Origin: Ilyomonas sp963847085
Lineage (GTDB): Bacteria; Bacteroidota; Bacteroidia; Chitinophagales; Chitinophagaceae
Length of the DNA: 64,000 nucleotides
Reading direction: 5' to 3'
NCBI GenBank assembly: GCA_963847085.1
Contig: CAWJYO010000004.1
Coordinates: forward strand, 372,001-436,000
Both the position numbers and the translations under genes were made by a program. Shown piece by piece: positions 56,452 through 64,000 of this stretch (positions are counted from its first letter, which is position 1; every line of letters begins with the position of its first letter). The notes under the pieces were generated by a model, which searched no databases, had not been told where the DNA came from, and saw only the letters and a list, made by a program, of their open reading frames with translations.

Positions 56452-58005
56452 TCAAGGTTTCCATCCTTCGCTATGGAGAAATGAAGTTAAACGTGGATCA
56501 TTTGCAGAAAGAGGCGGCAGCCAGTTACCCAATCGCTCGCGATTCCACCAAAGATGTTGAGGATTGTTCGGTTTTGCAAAACGGTAGCGATACAATACTG
56601 CCCGAACATAAATCGGCGGGCTATCTGGAAACGGATTGTTCTTAAATAAACTAATAGCACCTGCATTGTTATGAAGCAACTGTGAAACCAAATGCACCGT
56701 CCATGGATACTCGTCGGGCGTTGACATAGAAGCAAACCACATTTGCCAATCCAATCGCAATTGATAAGGTGCGATTTGTGGAGGCGTTTCATCAAGCAAA
56801 ACCGGCAAACCTTTGTACAGGTAAGGCTTCCAGTGCGCAGCATCGGTTGAATCATTATCGCTCGTTCCTTCAAACACTACATTGAATCTTTCTTCACCCA
56901 CAGTTCCAAACGCGCCATATGTATTTACCAAATCCAACGGGTCGAAAGAAGTATTCATAACTTGTTGCGACGAAAGTAAATTCACTACAGGCTGAATGCT
57001 TAACAGGGCAATCACTACCGCAACCACACGCGATGTAACAAGCATTGGTTTTGATTCTTCCGCACCGGCAGCAGCTCTTTCTGCTTTGCGAACCAATGTG
57101 CGGGGAAGAATGGCTTTCCAAAAACCATCATCCAAGCAAGCCAACGCCGGAACAATGGTAAGCCAGTTTAAAAAAGACAGGTTGCCGCTCAGAATAATAT
57201 TGAACTGAAACAATATCATTACAACGCCTGCAATGTGACGTGCAATGCGCGGATAAAAGGCAAACAGCGGCGCAATCAATTCAGCCAAAAAATTAAACCA
57301 CACGCCCACTTTTAAAACCGTTCTTGGCAAGAAATGAAACCAGCGGCTTAACGGGCCAGGAATGGGTTGCGTTTCAAAGTGATAATACAACGCAGTTCCA
57401 TTGCGCCAGATAGCATCGCCGCGCCATTTTATCAAACCCGAACCCAACATAATGCGAACAATTAACCAGCGAAACAAAACAATGATAAGATAAGGCGGCG
57501 CCTGTTTTGGAAACGGACGCATATCTAACAAAGGACAAAGAAAGATGGCAAGAAAGCCGGTTTCAGTCAACTGAATTTCCCAGCCATAGCCATACCAATC
57601 CTGCCCCACATGAACCAGCGATAGATACAAAAACCAAAGCAAAAACAGGCTGATAGCGTTGGCATATCCCGCCACCACGATAAGCGAAAGAAGAAAGCCA
57701 AGCCACACAACAAACAGGAGTGCGGTATCGGAATACCAAAACCAAAATAAGGAAGGTAAGCTCACAAACGCTGCTCTTTTTGAACCAAGCGAAGCGCTGA
57801 CATTATTGATAAAATCCCCAAGCGGGAGAAGTCCGTTTGAACCAATCAGGGGAAGAATTTGATTAATGGCAACAAGAAAAGCGATTGCATAAATGGCACC
57901 CAGCAAACGAAGAATGACAAAGCGTGTAAGCCAGTAAGTTGGCTTGTTAGCTGATATTTCAGAATCTTCATTCTCTTCGTTATATGTTGCGGTTTCTGCC
58001 TCCAT
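56452..58005 (-). CDS. Lipase maturation factor family protein
   Basis: 517-residue integral membrane protein of the LMF1 family, needed in animals for dimer assembly of lipases; its bacterial role is uncertain. About eight membrane helices (VILRLLGAIYAIAFLVAIN, LLFVVWLGFLLSLIVVAGYA, and others). It has the family block FRWLIVRIMLGSGLIKWRGD and a C-terminal domain with EYPWTVHLVSQLL and LYRYRFAKPNNPQHLWWNRE. The start at MEAETATYNEEN was chosen over a longer frame, because the first 35 codons lack homology-like features. Confidence 0.88.
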   Translation of the reverse strand: MEAETATYNEENEDSEISANKPTYWLTRFVILRLLGAIYAIAFLVAINQILPLIGSNGLLPLGDFINNVSASLGSKRAAFVSLPSLFWFWYSDTALLFVVWLGFLLSLIVVAGYANAISLFLLWFLYLSLVHVGQDWYGYGWEIQLTETGFLAIFLCPLLDMRPFPKQAPPYLIIVLFRWLIVRIMLGSGLIKWRGDAIWRNGTALYYHFETQPIPGPLSRWFHFLPRTVLKVGVWFNFLAELIAPLFAFYPRIARHIAGVVMILFQFNIILSGNLSFLNWLTIVPALACLDDGFWKAILPRTLVRKAERAAAGAEESKPMLVTSRVVAVVIALLSIQPVVNLLSSQQVMNTSFDPLDLVNTYGAFGTVGEERFNVVFEGTSDNDSTDAAHWKPYLYKGLPVLLDETPPQIAPYQLRLDWQMWFASMSTPDEYPWTVHLVSQLLHNNAGAISLFKNNPFPDSPPIYVRAVLYRYRFAKPNNPQHLWWNRERLGNWLPPLSANDPRLTSFLHSEGWKP

Positions 58006-58164
58006 TGCACGAAGCTTAATGGCTGATAAATGAAACGATAATAAAACAAAAAATGTGCAGCAAATAATAGGCAATCCATTTTTGGTTTTGCACAAAAAAT
58101 AAGTGGGCAACGGCTATCTTGCGGTGTTATTATCATTCATCTTTGTCTTTTCAAAATAACTATC

Positions 58165-59156
58165 ATGAAGTTTTGTTTTCTATCCATTTGCTTCTTTGTT
58201 GAGTACCATGATTTATGCGCAAAACCAAAAAGCAGCTCAGGATAATTTATCCGGCAATCCTATTTTTCAAGGCTGGTATGCCGACCCGGAAGGAACGATT
58301 TACGGAAAAGAGTATTGGGTGTTTCCAACCTATTCGGCGCCTTACAACGAGCAGTTTTTTATGGATGCTTTTTCATCGCCCGACCTGGTACATTGGACAA
58401 AGCATCCGCACATTATTGATACGGCTGCTGTAAAATGGGCAAAGCGTGCTATGTGGGCACCTGCTGTGTTGGAGAAAAGGGGAAAATATTATTTGTTTTT
58501 TGGTGCCAACGATGTGCACAAAGGCGAAGTGGGCGGCATTGGTGTTGCCGTTGCCGATAAGCCGGAAGGTCCGTATAAAGACCTTTTGGGAAAGCCTTTG
58601 ATTAATGATATTGTAAATGGCGCGCAGCCGATAGACCAATATGTGTTTAAAGATAAAGACGGCAGTTATTACATGTATTATGGTGGCTGGGGACATTGCA
58701 ATGTGGTAAAACTAAAACCCGATTTTACCGGCATAGAACCATTGCCTGATGGCAGTTTATATAAAGAAATTACGCCGCAAGGTTATGTGGAAGGACCCTA
58801 CATGTTTTTGAAAAACAACAAATACTATTTTATGTGGAGCGAAGGTGGATGGACCGGCCCCGATTATAAAGTGGCTTATGCAATGTCAGACTCTCCGTTC
58901 GGGCCTTTTACAAGATTGGCTACCGTGTTGCAACAAGACCCCAAAGTTGCCACAGGCGCAGGACATCATTCGGTTATTCATGATGCCAAAAGCGATCAAT
59001 GGTACATTGTTTACCATCGTAGGCCTTTAGGTGAAACAGACGGTAACCATCGCGTGGTTTGCATAGATGAAATGCACTTTGATAAAGCAGGCTTATATAC
59101 AACCTGTAACCATTACCAAAGAAGGTGTAGCGGCGCATTTAGTTGGCGCTAAATAA
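58165..59156 (+). CDS. Glycoside hydrolase family 43 protein (two frameshifts)
   Basis: Exported five-bladed-propeller glycosidase, about 330 residues, of the arabinofuranosidase/xylosidase type. The signal peptide begins in one frame (MKFCFLSICFF) and ends in another (LLSTMIYAQ). The propeller shows the catalytic Asp in GWYADPEGTIYG, the pKa-modulating Asp in AQPIDQYVF and the Glu in YVEGPYMFLKN. Near 59,100 a missing T separates FDKAG from PVTITKEGVAAHLVGAK, the true C-terminus. It probably acts on hemicellulose side chains together with GH3. Confidence 0.88.
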
Positions 59157-59160
59157 CGCG

Positions 59161-59460
59161 CTATTGCTGATGTTGTTTAATTATATTGGTAAGCATGGTA
59201 GCAGGCACAACGCCACTTTGCCGCCATTTCATTTCGCCCTTTTTAAACAGCATCAAAGTAGGAACTCCCTGAATTTGATAGGCACTCGCTGCCTGCGGAT
59301 TTTTATCAACATCAATTTTAATGATGGTAACGGCATCGCCGAGCGAATCTTTAACTTGTTTTAAAATGGGTGCCATGGTTTTGCAAGGTCCGCACCATTC
59401 TGCAAAAAAATCAACCAGCACCGGCTTGTCTTGTTGTATCACTTGTTGAAACGTGCTCAT
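59161..59460 (-). CDS. trxA: Thioredoxin
   Basis: Small cytoplasmic dithiol reductase, 99 residues. Active site EWCGPCKTM with cysteines at residues 23 and 26, cis-proline in GVPTLMLF, no signal peptide. Length and motifs are canonical. It is convergent with the GH43 gene, 4 bases apart. Upstream lie two 11-mer copies (59466 related, 59481-59491 exact). Confidence 0.95.
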   Translation of the reverse strand: MSTFQQVIQQDKPVLVDFFAEWCGPCKTMAPILKQVKDSLGDAVTIIKIDVDKNPQAASAYQIQGVPTLMLFKKGEMKWRQSGVVPATMLTNIIKQHQQ

Positions 59461-59553
59461 GATGATTTGTTTTTAATGACTTTGTTTTTGCACAAAAAAT
59501 CGTGCTAATTGTTTATGAAATGGTGGGAGTTTGAATTGATGTTTGCCATTCGC

Positions 59554-59686
59554 GTCATTGCGAGGAACGAAGCAATCTGTACTGTACAATAAATGTTATT
59601 TACAAGTTGTAATCAGTTTGTCAATTTGTATTCATAAATCATAATTCATCAATCACAAATCCATAAATTGCTTCGTGCCTCGCAAT
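59554..59686. repeat. Inverted-repeat element, family A copy 2
   Basis: Left arm ATTGCGAGGAACGAAGCAAT (59557-59576) and right arm ATTGCTTCGTGCCTCGCAAT (59667-59686) are inverted repeats with one mismatch, about 90 bases apart. The extended left arm matches the element at 37052 in 23 of 27 positions. The interior is AT-rich and noncoding. Similar CGTCATTGCGAGG...CGAAGCAATCT repeats are seen in many unrelated bacterial genomes, from memory. Confidence 0.75.
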
Positions 59687-59701
59687 GAAGAACTCTTTCA
59701 C

Positions 59702-60430
59702 TCAAAAATATCTATCTACACTAATCCCAAACGTAAGCAATAAATTATCGCGCTTTGTTACGTTAATGCGGTTGTAATTTAAAGCTGCCGTCAGGTTCAG
59801 CCATTTTCTTAATTGTATCGAAACATCATTGCTGAAATTTAAAATGTAATCGTTGATAGAAAGCATTGAAGGCTGTACAAAATCGGTTCCGTTTAGCGTA
59901 ATATTATTGTGGATGATAAATTTATATCGCAGGCGAAACGAGTTGCGAAGTGTACTGTACACATCATTCCCCTGCGCAGTGCGTAAGTTATTAGCTTCAT
60001 ATAAAAAGCCGTCGCTGATGCCAATATAGGTCTTTTGTGAATCAATAAAAGAATAACCAAAACCACCGCCAGTCTGCACTTTATATTCAATTTGAAGAGA
60101 ATAGCTGGTTTGATAATTGGCCAATGCCCAATAATAAAATTTCGATCCTTTTTTATGGAAATCTAAATTGGCAAGTGCTAAAAAATCGTTGTTGGTCAAC
60201 TGTCTGTTTTGTTGTCCATACGTCCAGTTGGCAGAAGTACTAAATGCCGTTGCTGGGTAGCTGGTGTTAAACATCACACCATTGTTGAAGAGGTAAGCTT
60301 TAGAAGTTTTGGTTTCGTTAAGCGAACCGGTTCCAAGATAGCGAAACCGGTAATGTGTGCTATCATTAAACTGCGCAAAGCTATGAGCAAAAACAAACAG
60401 CAGTAAGCAGGTAATTATGACTTTTGACAT
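59702..60430 (-). CDS. DUF481 outer-membrane beta-barrel protein
   Basis: 242-residue protein with a signal peptide (MSKVIITCLLLFVFAHSFAQ) and alternating aromatic strands of an outer-membrane barrel (NWTYGQQNRQLTNND, FYYWALANYQTSYSLQIEYKV, LRNSFRLRYKFIIHNN) ending in the aromatic residue of GISVDRYF. This is the pattern of DUF481/YdiY-like proteins. Role unknown. An exact 11-mer (60387-60397) encodes part of the signal peptide (read as FVFAH). Confidence 0.8.
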   Translation of the reverse strand: MSKVIITCLLLFVFAHSFAQFNDSTHYRFRYLGTGSLNETKTSKAYLFNNGVMFNTSYPATAFSTSANWTYGQQNRQLTNNDFLALANLDFHKKGSKFYYWALANYQTSYSLQIEYKVQTGGGFGYSFIDSQKTYIGISDGFLYEANNLRTAQGNDVYSTLRNSFRLRYKFIIHNNITLNGTDFVQPSMLSINDYILNFSNDVSIQLRKWLNLTAALNYNRINVTKRDNLLLTFGISVDRYF

Positions 60431-60502
60431 AAATGAAATTTGTGCAAAAATAAACCCTAAAAAAAGGAACCATAAAAGCGATGTATTTTTCGCGCTGAAA
60501 TA

Positions 60503-62055
60503 ATGCTTATGAATAAAACGAATACCCGGTTGTTGTGGCTTCTTGTGGTACTGCGAATCATCATTCCTTACTTGCTGCAGAACAGCATGTACGAGCCGCA
60601 CAGAGACGAGTTTTTATATCTCGCAGAAGGCAATCATCTTTCGTTCGGTTTTATGGAAGTGCCACCCATGCTCAGCATTTTTGCATGGCTTACCCATCGG
60701 TTAGGTGATGGTATATTTTGGATAAAATTGTGGCCTTTATTATTTGGTGCGGCTACTTTTTATGTGATGGGAAGGCTGGTACTCTTGTTGGGAGGAAGCC
60801 GCTTTGCTCTATGGCTTTTGTTTTTATCATTTTTATTAAGCGGCTATCTGCGTGTGTTCTTTTTATTTCAGCCTAATGCGCCTGAAATTTTCTTTTGGAC
60901 AATGATTGTGTTCTGTCTTATTCGCTATGTTCAAACGAATCGAAATCAATGGCTGTATGGCTTTGGCGTTTGCGCAGGCCTGGGTATGTTAAGCAAATAT
61001 TCAGTATTGTTTTATATAGTTAGTGTGTTAGAGTGCAATGCTCATTTCGACATATAGAAAGATGTTTGTAAACAAACATTTTTGGATTGCCTGCGGGGTG
61101 GCATTGCTCATTTTTTTACCTAACTTTTTGTGGCAATGGCAGCATCATTTTCCGGTAGTGTATCACATGAATGAGTTGCAGCGTACGCAGTTGCAATATG
61201 GAAGTCCTGCCGAATTTTTGGGCGACCAGATCCTTGACTTCCTGCCCTGTGTTTTTGTCTGGATGTGCGGGTTGTATAACCTTCTGTTTTCAAAAAATGA
61301 TAAGCAGTTTCGCTTCGTAGGATGGTCTTATCTTTTTGTTTTGCTCATTTTAATTGCCGGCCATGGAAAAGGATATTATGCGTTGGGTTCTTATCCCGTT
61401 TTGCTCGCGTTTGGTTCTTATCATTTAGAGAAGTTTACACAAGTAAAAAGAAGAGCGTTGCGCTATGTGTTTGTTTTTATTCCAATATTGTTAGGTGTCA
61501 TCATGATACCGGTTGCACTGCCTGTTTTTGCGCCTGCCGGATTGGTTTCTTTTTATGAAAAATGGAACATTAAAAATACAGGTGCTTTGCGTTGGGAAGA
61601 CCAGCAAAACCATCCGCTTGCCGCAAGATTTTTCAGATATGCTTGGCTGGGAAGAAATGGCAGCCAAAGTAGCTAAAGCTTATCATTCATTCACACCGGA
61701 AGAACAACAAAACTCCATTATCTTTTGCAACAATTATGGCATGGCAGGTGCAGTTAATTTTTATGGTAAAAAGTATAACCTTCCCGAAGCATACAGCGAT
61801 AACGCAAGCTTTTTGTACTGGTTGCCGTCAAATAAGAATTGGAGCAATTTGATATTGGTTTGTGATGATCCTGATGAATTGAAAAAGGATTATGTAAAAG
61901 ATTTTCGGGAGGCTTATTTCTCCGATAGTGTTACCAGTGAATATGCCCGCGAAAAGGGCGACAGAATTATGGTTGCCAAAGGCGCGAACGATGATTTTAA
62001 AGTTTTTTTTATGGACAAAATAAAAAAGGATAAAGAGAAGTTGATGCCGAAGTAA
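60503..62055 (+). CDS. GT39/ArnT-like membrane glycosyltransferase (two frameshifts)
   Basis: Large membrane glycosyltransferase of about 517 residues using polyprenyl-phosphate sugars at the periplasmic face. The N-terminus LLWLLVVLRIIIPYLLQNSM leads to YEPHRDEFLYLAEGNHLSFGF, the acidic D-E motif of the GT39/PMT family. Multiple helices follow, then a soluble C-terminal region (IIFCNNYGMAGAVNFYGKKYN). Frame changes near 61,030 (one extra base) and 61,620 (extra T) split it into three pieces that join without loss. The target may be lipid A or another envelope glycan. It ends at a shared terminator. Confidence 0.87.
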
Positions 62056-62259
62056 AATGAAAACAAAGCACTCGCTTAATAGTTCAATTAGTTTCAAAAC
62101 GTTGAAGTGAAATTCTTTTTCTGTTTACTCAAAACAGAAAAAGAACAAATCAATGATTACAACAGACGATCAATCGGAGCGATGCAGTTCGTAACATAAA
62201 ACTGTATTTCTCCGGCCTCGATCTAACAAAAGATTACTTTCATAAATTACGGCAAAACC

Positions 62260-62296
62260 AAAAGCCCGCAACTGCAATGTTTGCGGGCTTTTATAA
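62260..62296. terminator. Bidirectional terminator
   Basis: Perfect 12-bp stem AAAAGCCCGCAA (62260-62271) / TTGCGGGCTTTT (62281-62292), loop of 9. T-runs flank both sides, serving the GT39 gene (plus) and the DUF1080 gene (minus). Confidence 0.85.
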
Positions 62297-62313
62297 TGTA
62301 ATGAAGAGATAAC

Positions 62314-63084
62314 TTATAAATCTCTTACCCAAATATTTCTAAAGCTCAAAGGTTCGCTTTTATCACCATGGGCCTGCAATTTAATAGGCGATGCACCATG
62401 CGCATGACGGTAGGCCGGTGTACCAATGTATTGTGTTGGTCCCTTTAATTCGGTATGATTTTGCACCAGCACGCCATTGTGAAACACAGTAAGATAAGCG
62501 GGTGTTTTTAATGAACTATCTGCATTAAAGCGAGGTGCCGTCCACACCACATCATAAGTTTGCCAAACATCAATCGGTTTGCAGGCATTTACCAATGGTG
62601 GCGTTTGTTTGTATATGGCAGCAGCCTGTCCGTTTACATACGTTGAGTTGTTGTACGAATCCAAAATCTGCAGTTCATAACCATCATCACCAGGTCCGAT
62701 GGAAGCTAAAAATAGTCCACTGTTGCCGCGTGCTTGTCCGCTGCCGGTTAATGTTTTAGGCTCTTTCCATTCAATGTGCAACTGGTAATCCATAAACCTT
62801 CTTTTGGTTTGAATGTTACCCGTAGTTTTATCAACCGTAAGTATATTATTAGCAACTTGCCAGGTGGCAGGTTTGGTAGTGTCGTTTGCAAAAACCCATT
62901 GACTTAAGTCCTTGCCATCAAACAAAACGATAGCATCGGAAGGCGCGTCAGCATTAGTTTTGCCGGGTGTTACTACTTTTGGAACCGGTTGCCATACTTC
63001 GGTTTCTTCAGGCTTGGTTTGCGCTTGTGTGAATGAAGTAATGAGAAGAGAAGCGGCAGCAATGAACAGATGTTTTTGTTTCAT
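62314..63084 (-). CDS. DUF1080 (3-keto-disaccharide hydrolase domain) protein
   Basis: 256-residue exported protein: signal peptide (QKHLFIAAASLLITSFTQAQ), then one DUF1080 concanavalin-like domain. Motifs: IVLFDGKDLSQWVF, RRFMDYQLHIEWKEPK, GNSGLFLASIG, YELQILDSYNN, WQTYDVVWTAPRF and IKLQAHGDKSEPLSFRNIWVRDL. Members hydrolyse 3-keto-glucosides formed by Gfo/Idh-type dehydrogenases. It follows the epimerase-like gene by 9 bases on the same strand, making an operon for sugar breakdown in the periplasm. Confidence 0.92.
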   Translation of the reverse strand: MKQKHLFIAAASLLITSFTQAQTKPEETEVWQPVPKVVTPGKTNADAPSDAIVLFDGKDLSQWVFANDTTKPATWQVANNILTVDKTTGNIQTKRRFMDYQLHIEWKEPKTLTGSGQARGNSGLFLASIGPGDDGYELQILDSYNNSTYVNGQAAAIYKQTPPLVNACKPIDVWQTYDVVWTAPRFNADSSLKTPAYLTVFHNGVLVQNHTELKGPTQYIGTPAYRHAHGASPIKLQAHGDKSEPLSFRNIWVRDL

Positions 63085-63093
63085 AATTGTAAA

Positions 63094-63966
63094 TTATACA
63101 AGGTTGTTTTTGATGTATTTAAAACTGGTTTCAATGGCTTGTGCAGGTGGCTCATCGGCGAAAGCTTCCTGCTCTACAAAGAATGTTTTGTAACCTGCTT
63201 CTGCTTTGTGCGTAAAAATTTGTTTGAAGTCAATCGTTCCTTTGCCCACTTCCGTAGATTCTCTGTTGGCTGCTTTCGACATATCTTTTACATGCCACAT
63301 TGGGAAGCGACCCGGATATTTTTGAAACCATGTTTCAGGCTTTTCACCGGCATACACTACCCAATATAAATCCATTTCATAATTTACCAGGTTCTTTTGT
63401 GTGCCATTCAGCAACACTTCATAACCGCAGGTGCCGTTTGCTTTTACAAATTCAAAATTATGATTGTGATAGGCGAATTTCAAACCTGCTTTGTTGCATT
63501 CTTCGCCTGCTTTATTGAACTTATCAGTCAGCATTTTAAAGGTATCTATACTGCGTTTGTCTTCTGCAAACCACGGTTGCGTTAAGTACTCATGCCCTAA
63601 GGTTTTGGCATCTTCAATAGCATACTTCAATTCATCTTCATTGTTGTTAAACAAGAAATCGTTAATGGCAACATGCGCACTTGTGCTGCGAAGATTGTAT
63701 TTATCAAGCATCGCTTTTACTTCTTTTACCGTATGACCAAAATAAATGCGCTTATTATAGCCAAACAGTTCAACATTGTTGTAACCCACATCTGCAATAT
63801 GTTTCAGCGTACTATCCAAATCTTTGGCAGCATCTTCTTTTACCGTCCAAAGCTGCAAACCAATTAAGGTGTTGGCATTGGTTGAGAATAAATTTTTAGG
63901 CGAAAACAAAAACAAGGCAGAGGCTGCGCCGGTTTGTTTGAGAAATCTCCTTCGGGAAGTGTTCAT
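63094..63966 (-). CDS. Exported sugar phosphate isomerase/epimerase-like TIM-barrel protein
   Basis: 290-residue protein with a Tat signal (MNTSRRRFLKQTGAASALFLF). A xylose-isomerase-like TIM barrel follows: LIGLQLWTVKEDAAKDL, YNNVELFGYN, LKFAYHNHNFEF (metal His), NYEMDLYWVVYAGEKP and FPMWHVKDMS. Likely metal-dependent 3-keto-sugar or glycoside isomerase or lyase. It sits 9 bases upstream of DUF1080, as commonly in Bacteroidota. The exact substrate is unknown. It needs the Tat system, whose tatC is in this window. Confidence 0.9.
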   Translation of the reverse strand: MNTSRRRFLKQTGAASALFLFSPKNLFSTNANTLIGLQLWTVKEDAAKDLDSTLKHIADVGYNNVELFGYNKRIYFGHTVKEVKAMLDKYNLRSTSAHVAINDFLFNNNEDELKYAIEDAKTLGHEYLTQPWFAEDKRSIDTFKMLTDKFNKAGEECNKAGLKFAYHNHNFEFVKANGTCGYEVLLNGTQKNLVNYEMDLYWVVYAGEKPETWFQKYPGRFPMWHVKDMSKAANRESTEVGKGTIDFKQIFTHKAEAGYKTFFVEQEAFADEPPAQAIETSFKYIKNNLV

Positions 63967-64000
63967 AGTATGTATTTTCAAATGGTGAAGCAAATCTATG

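Larger units (their letters stand above)
1724..60397. repeat. Dispersed 11-mer GCAAAAACAAA (20 exact copies, span of copies)
   Basis: The span marks the first to last copy, not one element. Plus-strand copies start at 2424, 8647, 10814, 12042, 18741, 26055, 33618, 34914, 39027, 50052 and 60387. Reverse-complement copies (TTTGTTTTTGC) start at 1724, 14301, 15685, 20427, 43694, 46876, 50088, 54946 and 59481. The 9-base core AAAAACAAA is found about fifty times on either strand. Copies occur in genes in different reading frames (AKTN, GKNK, VFVFA) and between genes. Counts were made by hand. Confidence 0.7.

Noticed and set aside
56264..56560. ORF of about 98 codons starting MNDDYIEDVPFHRKAQ
   Set aside because: Its last 100 bases run antisense to the end of the lipase maturation factor gene; only the first half could be real and I cannot support it.

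Overview
The window looks like a chromosomal segment of a Bacteroidota bacterium, most likely of the family Chitinophagaceae. The signs are low-to-middle GC content, TAnnTTTG-type -7 promoter boxes, a C-terminal T9SS sorting domain, Oar-like TonB receptor, PorT-like barrel, GSCFA, DUF1080 and lipase-maturation-factor genes, and almost no Shine-Dalgarno sequences. I see no rRNA, tRNA, CRISPR array, prophage or intact insertion sequence. Most genes are housekeeping or glycan-related; the accessory DNA is short and sits between genes.

Layout. 1-2400: molybdenum hydroxylase operon (minus), its large subunit cut by the window edge. 2.8-14 kb: TonB/Oar receptor, Gfo/Idh dehydrogenase plus undecaprenyl-P sugar transferase, M1 aminopeptidase, GNAT protein, ispD, aldo/keto reductase. 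14-21.7 kb: TolC-like protein with an ABC ATPase, lpxB carrying an in-frame palindromic insertion, PAP2 phosphatase, orphan Mrr endonuclease, class II aldolase. 21.7-29.5 kb: CPBP protease, long-chain acyl-CoA ligase, a wrecked nucleotidyltransferase module, M23 peptidase, CorC/HlyC protein, tatC, a PorT-like barrel. 29.8-36.6 kb: glycosyltransferase, fabG, ftsE, MBL-fold hydrolase, ComEA-like HhH protein, acyl-CoA dehydrogenase behind a perfect palindromic operator. 36.6-37.3 kb: noncoding repeat island. 37.3-48.9 kb: GH3 glucosidase, RsmI-like methylase, a tiny stand-alone transcription unit with a 15-codon ORF, GSCFA/HMG-CoA lyase/rlmB operon, T9SS protein, murQ plus kinase, CtpA protease. 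48.9-64 kb: KAS III, ROK kinase plus sugar transporter, ABC-F, DUF1624 acyltransferase, lipase maturation factor, GH43, thioredoxin, DUF481, GT39, and a DUF1080/epimerase pair.

How the genes work together: several serve glycan scavenging (GH3, GH43, DUF1080, TonB receptor, sugar MFS transporter, ROK kinase) and cell-wall amino-sugar recycling (murQ and its kinase). Others serve envelope building (lpxB, sugar transferase, ftsE, tatC, TolC/ABC) and fatty-acid metabolism (acyl-CoA ligase, acyl-CoA dehydrogenase, HMG-CoA lyase).

Two window-wide signals stand out. First, the 11-mer GCAAAAACAAA occurs 20 times exactly by my hand count, in coding and noncoding DNA and on both strands, and in at least two places as inverted pairs forming hairpins. 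Second, about 18 genes, including ones that should be essential, are split by single-base indels, many in homopolymers. This is most simply explained by uncorrected sequencing errors, so split genes are reported here as one CDS each.
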